Assembly (NCBI GenBank): GCA_903928915.1
Contig: CAIYSL010000018.1
Location: forward strand, 1-64,000
Origin: an uncultured Syntrophobacterales bacterium
GTDB taxonomy: Bacteria; Desulfobacterota; Syntrophia; Syntrophales; UBA5619
DNA: 64,000 nt
Direction of reading: 5' to 3'
Under the pieces are notes generated by a model, which saw nothing but the letters and a program-made list of their open reading frames with translations, had not been told where the DNA came from and made no database searches. Both the position numbers and the translations under genes were made by a program. Below, in pieces: positions 60,543 to 64,000 of the stretch; position 1 is the stretch's first letter; the number at the start of each line of letters is the position of its first letter.

Positions 60543-61478
60543 TCAGGTCGCGGCGCAGCCCCGGCGGTACTTCTCGTCGAGCATCTCTTCGATGCGCGCC
60601 ATGACGACCCGGGTCACCCCCTCGAACTGCTCTTTGTAGCGCTGCTGCGACTCCCGGGTGAACAGCGCGAAGGGCTCGGTGATGCGGTAGTCCTTCAGCT
60701 GATCGGACACGGAGAGGGGCTCGCCGATCCGGTAGGTGATCCGGCCGCTGCGGGCGATGGGCAGGCTCCCGGGGTAGACCGCCTCGGAGTTGTTGCAGGC
60801 CACGGGGACGATCCGCTTTTCCGTGTGCAGGGCGAGCTGCGCCAGCCCCGTCCTTCCTTCGGCCAGCTTCAGCGAACGGGTCCCCTCCGGGAAGATGATC
60901 AGGTTCAGGTTCTTCTCGCAGAGCGCCGTCCGGCTCAGCTCCGCCACCTTCGCCATGACCTCTTCGTAGTACCCCCGGATGAATTCCGCGAACTGTTCGC
61001 CCATGGCCTGGAGCGCCTCGAGCGCGGCCCGCTCCTGGGGTCCGGCCGCCTCGATCCGGCCGTCGATCAGGTCCTTGACGATGCGGTACAGCCCCTTGTC
61101 CATCTTGCGGTTGAACCGCTTGCGGTAGAACTCCTCGATCAGGTACCCCATCGACGGCACGGGGATGAGGTTGCACAAATCGAGCCCCTTGGCCAGGAAG
61201 GCGTTCTTGTAGTACTTGGCCTTCACCCAGACCGTGGTGAAGGGGTACTCGCGCATCTTCCAGAGCTTGTACTGGAAGGGCCAGTAGTTGAACCGGTCGG
61301 TGTGGTTCATGGCGAAGATCACGTTCTCGCCGCGGGGGATCCGCTCGCTGTTCTCGATGCGGATATCCACCTTGGCGAAGATGTGGTAGTTGGGTAGAAG
61401 CAGGAGATTCCCCAGGAACCGCTGTCCGAAGGGTTTCGATACCAGTCTGATCTTCTTCAGATAATCGATGTCGATCAC
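60543..61478 (-). CDS. PlsC-like 1-acyl-sn-glycerol-3-phosphate acyltransferase family protein
   Basis: A 311-residue acyltransferase of the PlsC/LPLAT fold. The PEG motif is intact in IIFPEGTRSLKLAEGRTGL and the later NNSEAVYP fits motif IV. The catalytic HX4D motif reads NHTDRFN, so Asn stands where Asp is expected, while an Asp sits at +2. The enzyme may still be active as a subfamily variant. It is followed by kdsB and hldD on the same strand, so a lipid A or envelope lipid role is plausible. Confidence 0.82.
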   Translation of the reverse strand: MIDIDYLKKIRLVSKPFGQRFLGNLLLLPNYHIFAKVDIRIENSERIPRGENVIFAMNHTDRFNYWPFQYKLWKMREYPFTTVWVKAKYYKNAFLAKGLDLCNLIPVPSMGYLIEEFYRKRFNRKMDKGLYRIVKDLIDGRIEAAGPQERAALEALQAMGEQFAEFIRGYYEEVMAKVAELSRTALCEKNLNLIIFPEGTRSLKLAEGRTGLAQLALHTEKRIVPVACNNSEAVYPGSLPIARSGRITYRIGEPLSVSDQLKDYRITEPFALFTRESQQRYKEQFEGVTRVVMARIEEMLDEKYRRGCAAT

Positions 61479-61494
61479 GCTGCTCCCTCTCTCT

Positions 61495-62253
61495 TCATGA
61501 ACCCGCTCGTTCCTCGCCGGTGATCAGCCGCCGGACCCGTTCCAGCTCCTGGGGGGTGTCCACTTCGACGGAGTCGAAGGGGGTGACGACCACGCGGATC
61601 CGGTAGCCGTGCTCCAACGCCCGGAGCTGCTCCAGGGCCTCCAGCCGCTCCAGCGTCCCCTCGGGCAGGCCGGCAAAGGTGCGCAGGAAGGCGCGGCGGT
61701 AGGCGTAGATCCCGTGGTGCTTGTAGTAGTCGGCCCGTTTGTCCCGGTCGCGGACGAACGGCACCGTGGCACGCGAAAAGTAGAGGGCGAACAGCCGGCT
61801 GTCGAAGACGACCTTGACGGCGTTCGGGTGGGTGACCTCCTCGTCGCGGACGATCCGGTAGATCAGGGTGGACATGGGGATCGACGGGTCCTCTCCGAGC
61901 GGCCCGACCACCTCGTCGACCTGGCTAGGCTCGAACAGGGGCTGGTCGCCCTGGATGTTGACGACGATCGCGTCGTCCGCAAGCCCCAGCGACTCGACCG
62001 CCTCGTCGATCCGGTCCGTCCCGGACCGGTGGCAGGGAGAGGTCATCACCGCCCGGCCGCCGAAGGCCTCAACCGCGGCGAAGATCCGTTCGTCGTCGGT
62101 GGCCACGGCGGCGCAGGTGACGCTTTCGGCCTTAAGCACCCGCTCGTAGACGTGCTGGATCATCGGCTTTCCGCAGAGGTCGGCGAGGGGCTTGCCGGGA
62201 AAGCGCGACGATTCGTAGCGCGAGGGGATGATGCAGACTACCTGGAGGGGCAT
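61495..62253 (-). CDS. kdsB: 3-deoxy-manno-octulosonate cytidylyltransferase
   Basis: KdsB activates Kdo with CTP for lipopolysaccharide core synthesis. The 252-residue protein begins VVCIIPSRYESSRFPGKPLADLCGKPMIQHVYER, the nucleotide-binding signature, and holds VNIQGDQPLF near residue 97 and KHHGIYAYRRAFL. The start at 62253 has AAGGA; the long track frame continues through hldD sequence and is a shadow there. It lies 11 bases after hldD. Confidence 0.96.
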   Translation of the reverse strand: MPLQVVCIIPSRYESSRFPGKPLADLCGKPMIQHVYERVLKAESVTCAAVATDDERIFAAVEAFGGRAVMTSPCHRSGTDRIDEAVESLGLADDAIVVNIQGDQPLFEPSQVDEVVGPLGEDPSIPMSTLIYRIVRDEEVTHPNAVKVVFDSRLFALYFSRATVPFVRDRDKRADYYKHHGIYAYRRAFLRTFAGLPEGTLERLEALEQLRALEHGYRIRVVVTPFDSVEVDTPQELERVRRLITGEERAGS

Positions 62254-62264
62254 GGGCGGATTCC

Positions 62265-63236
62265 TTACAGATAGGGGTCGGCCTGGAGGAGATGGTTCTG
62301 CACGTAATCTGCCACCGTCTCCTCCAGCGGGGGAAACGCGACCGGGCAGCCGGCGGCCCGGAGTTTGTCCATCCGCGCCTCGGTGAAATACTGGTACTGC
62401 CCGCGGATCCCCTCGGGCATCTCGACGTAGTCGATCGCCGCCGGGCGCTCCAGCGCGGCGAAGACCGCCTTGATCAGGTCGTTCCAGGTCCGGGCCTCCC
62501 CGGTGCCGAGGTTGAAGATCCCGTTCACCTCCCGGTGCTCCAGGAGCCACCAGAGGACCTCTGCGCACTCCTTGACGGAGACGAAATCGCGCTTCTGGCC
62601 GCCGTCGGCGTACTCGGGCCGGTAGGACTTGAACAGCCCCACCCGGCCCTTTTCCCGGATCTGGTGGAAGGCCTTGTAGATCACGCTCGTCATGTCCGCC
62701 TTGTGGTACTCGTTCGGGCCGAAGACGTTGAAGAACTTGATCCCCGCCACGTGGGGGGCCAGGCCGTTCCTGAGGACCCAGAGATCGAACAGTTGCTTCG
62801 AGTAGCCGTACATGTTGATCGGCTTGAGCGCCTTGCTCATTTCGTCGTCGTCGGAAAACCCGCGCGACCCGTCGCCGTAGGTCGCGGCAGAGCTTGCGTA
62901 GATGAACCGCACCCCCTGCCGCCGGGTCCACTCGGCCAGGCGGCAGGAGTAGTGGTAGTTGTTCTCCATCAGAAAGCCGGCGTCCCGTTCGGTCGTGGAG
63001 GAGCAGGCCCCCATGTGGATGACGGCCTCGACCGGAAAGGGGACCCGGTCCGCCTCGACCATGGCCAGGAAGGCGTCCTTGTCCAGGTAGTCGGCATACC
63101 GCCGCTTGACGAGGTTTCGCCACTTCTCGGAGGTCCCCAACTCGTCGACGACGATGATTTCGTCGATCCCCCGATCGTTGAGCTTCGCGACAAAGCAGCT
63201 CCCGATGAACCCGGCCCCGCCGGTGACGACGATCAT
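62265..63236 (-). CDS. hldD: ADP-L-glycero-D-manno-heptose 6-epimerase
   Basis: An NADP-dependent short-chain epimerase making ADP-L-glycero-heptose for the LPS inner core. TGGAGFIGSCF is the Rossmann motif, HMGACSSTTERD is the family-specific loop, and YGYSKQLFD carries the catalytic Tyr and Lys. The 323 residues fit the family. Together with kdsB it shows the organism makes heptose-containing LPS. Confidence 0.96.
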   Translation of the reverse strand: MIVVTGGAGFIGSCFVAKLNDRGIDEIIVVDELGTSEKWRNLVKRRYADYLDKDAFLAMVEADRVPFPVEAVIHMGACSSTTERDAGFLMENNYHYSCRLAEWTRRQGVRFIYASSAATYGDGSRGFSDDDEMSKALKPINMYGYSKQLFDLWVLRNGLAPHVAGIKFFNVFGPNEYHKADMTSVIYKAFHQIREKGRVGLFKSYRPEYADGGQKRDFVSVKECAEVLWWLLEHREVNGIFNLGTGEARTWNDLIKAVFAALERPAAIDYVEMPEGIRGQYQYFTEARMDKLRAAGCPVAFPPLEETVADYVQNHLLQADPYL

Positions 63237-63272
63237 GGAATCAACCTCTTCACCCTCACCTTTGCACCCCCA

Positions 63273-63300
63273 CCCTTCCCTCCCCCGTCGAGGGGGAGGG
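63273..63300. repeat. 27-base palindromic repeat, copy B (hairpin)
   Basis: CCCTCCCCC and GGGGGAGGG form a 9-bp stem around GTCGA in the hldD-aminotransferase spacer. It matches 24 of 27 bases of the copy at 51127-51153. It may also end or stabilise the upstream transcript. Confidence 0.55.
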
Positions 63301-63305
63301 GGGAT

Positions 63306-64000
63306 TTAGAGGGCCTTTGCCGCCCTGTCGATCCCCTTCTTGAGCGCCTTCATCCGCGCCGCAGGCATCTTCACCGAGATCCCCATGATCAGCGTCCGGC
63401 CGAGGATGTCCTCGGCCTGGGGGATCGCCTTGCGGCTGTAGGTCACCTTCCGGTTCCGCGGGTCCGAGAAGGGGTGCTGCTTCGAGTTCGCCGTGGAGCG
63501 GGCCAGGAAGTGCTCCCAGTTGGGGACGTAGTGCCAGAAGTTGTCCTTGAACCGGACCGTGTCGATCCCCTCGGCCTTGAGCGCCTTCTGGAAGGCCTTG
63601 GTCTGCTCCTCCGCCGGCAGGTTGAAGGCCAGGAAGGTCGCCGAATCCCCTTCGGGGTCGGGGACCGCGCGGAATTTCAGGCCGCGTATCGGGGCGAGCA
63701 TCTCCATGACCGCTGCCTGGTTCTTCCGCTGGGCCGCGATGACTCGGTCGAGCTTCCTGAGCTGGGCCAGGCCGATCGCCCCCTGGAGCTCGTTCATCCG
63801 GTAGTTGAACCCCAGGATCGTCCGGCCGTCGAGCGCCCGGCTGACCGGGGAGAGGTGGTCGTGGCCGTGGTCGTGGTACCACTCCGCGCGGTGGTACAGA
63901 TCCAGGTCATTGGTGATCACCATCCCCCCTTCGCCGGTGGTGATCGTCTTGTAGTGGTCGAAGCTGCAGATCCCCATGTGGCCGAAGGAACCGAGCTTCT
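63306..64000 (-). CDS. DegT/DnrJ/EryC1-type sugar aminotransferase, C-terminal part (cut by window end)
   Basis: The frame runs off the right edge; 231 codons are visible. SFDHYKTITTGEGGMVIT near its start contains the PLP-binding Lys of nucleotide-sugar aminotransferases, preceded by GSFGHMGI. NYRMNELQGAIGLAQL follows. The product would aminate a keto-sugar for LPS O-antigen or a related glycan. The ORF track start (63977) is an internal Met. Confidence 0.9.
   Translation of the reverse strand, partial: KLGSFGHMGICSFDHYKTITTGEGGMVITNDLDLYHRAEWYHDHGHDHLSPVSRALDGRTILGFNYRMNELQGAIGLAQLRKLDRVIAAQRKNQAAVMEMLAPIRGLKFRAVPDPEGDSATFLAFNLPAEEQTKAFQKALKAEGIDTVRFKDNFWHYVPNWEHFLARSTANSKQHPFSDPRNRKVTYSRKAIPQAEDILGRTLIMGISVKMPAARMKALKKGIDRAAKAL

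Noticed and set aside
1-64000. CRISPR arrays, tRNA or rRNA genes, IS elements with transposase
   Set aside because: No regularly spaced repeats, tRNA cloverleaf, rRNA segment or transposase ORF was recognised on either strand by reading; a tRNAscan/Infernal run would be decisive.

Overview
The window is 64 kb of GC-rich, densely packed Gram-negative DNA. Its left edge is an assembly end: bases 3-36 are the Illumina TruSeq read-2 adapter, joined directly to a gyrB that is cut off. Lipopolysaccharide genes (kdsB, hldD), class A PBP, Tat translocase, several TRAP transporters, a membrane-bound uptake [NiFe] hydrogenase, a hexaheme cytochrome c and a UGA-encoded selenoprotein together suggest an anaerobic or microaerobic bacterium of the Desulfobacterota (former Deltaproteobacteria) type. 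That assignment is an inference from gene content; no rRNA or tRNA gene was found to test it.

Layout. (1) 37-5923, minus strand: a compact replication-origin block in transcription order rsmG, parA, parB, dnaA, dnaN, gyrB (partial), with a back-to-back DnaA-box pair before dnaA and an AT-rich dnaA-dnaN spacer. (2) 6043-10504, plus: [NiFe] hydrogenase small, large and cytochrome b subunits, maturation protease and a universal stress protein. The small subunit has Asp where the second proximal-cluster Cys normally lies. (3) 10560-13268, plus: an acyl-CoA dehydrogenase with a C-terminal rubredoxin-like knuckle, a GrdB-family selenoprotein whose in-frame UGA is followed by a well-placed bacterial SECIS hairpin, and a hotdog thioesterase. 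(4) 13316-18761, minus: mtnA, gatB-gatA-gatC, and a histone-deacetylase-fold hydrolase; then 18966-22163, plus: tatA, tatC, PBP1A. (5) 22234-29277: two convergent TRAP operons flanking two tiny envelope proteins and a relic of a third DctM. (6) 29479-34757: an MBL-fold enzyme, a two-subunit class I fumarase-type hydro-lyase in beta-alpha order, a class III CoA-transferase and a double-hotdog protein. (7) 34978-40676, minus: a protein made of six 24-residue MshEN-type repeats, then a four-gene coupled cluster (ATPase-fold/acetyltransferase-like fusion, aminotransferase, MFS, GNAT). (8) 40998-47396: a molybdenum hydroxylase (two genes) and a KefF/KefC potassium efflux pair. (9) 47674-52332: an exported-looking O-methyltransferase, then ilvB-ilvN-ilvC preceded by a readable Leu/Val leader-peptide attenuator. 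(10) 52605-55916: a two-component system and a hexaheme cytochrome. (11) 56062-64000: pirin, a four-gene operon (fold-III PLP enzyme, cupin, binding-protein-like, LUD), an acyltransferase, kdsB, hldD and a sugar aminotransferase cut by the right edge.

The points most deserving a second look are the selenoprotein/rubredoxin-dehydrogenase operon, the CxxD hydrogenase, the triple MshEN protein, the four-gene aminotransferase/MFS/GNAT cluster and the complete ilv attenuator. The plus-strand ORFs over the origin block and the very long antisense ORFs (for example 6966-10007 and 19998-22547) are GC-driven shadows and are left out.
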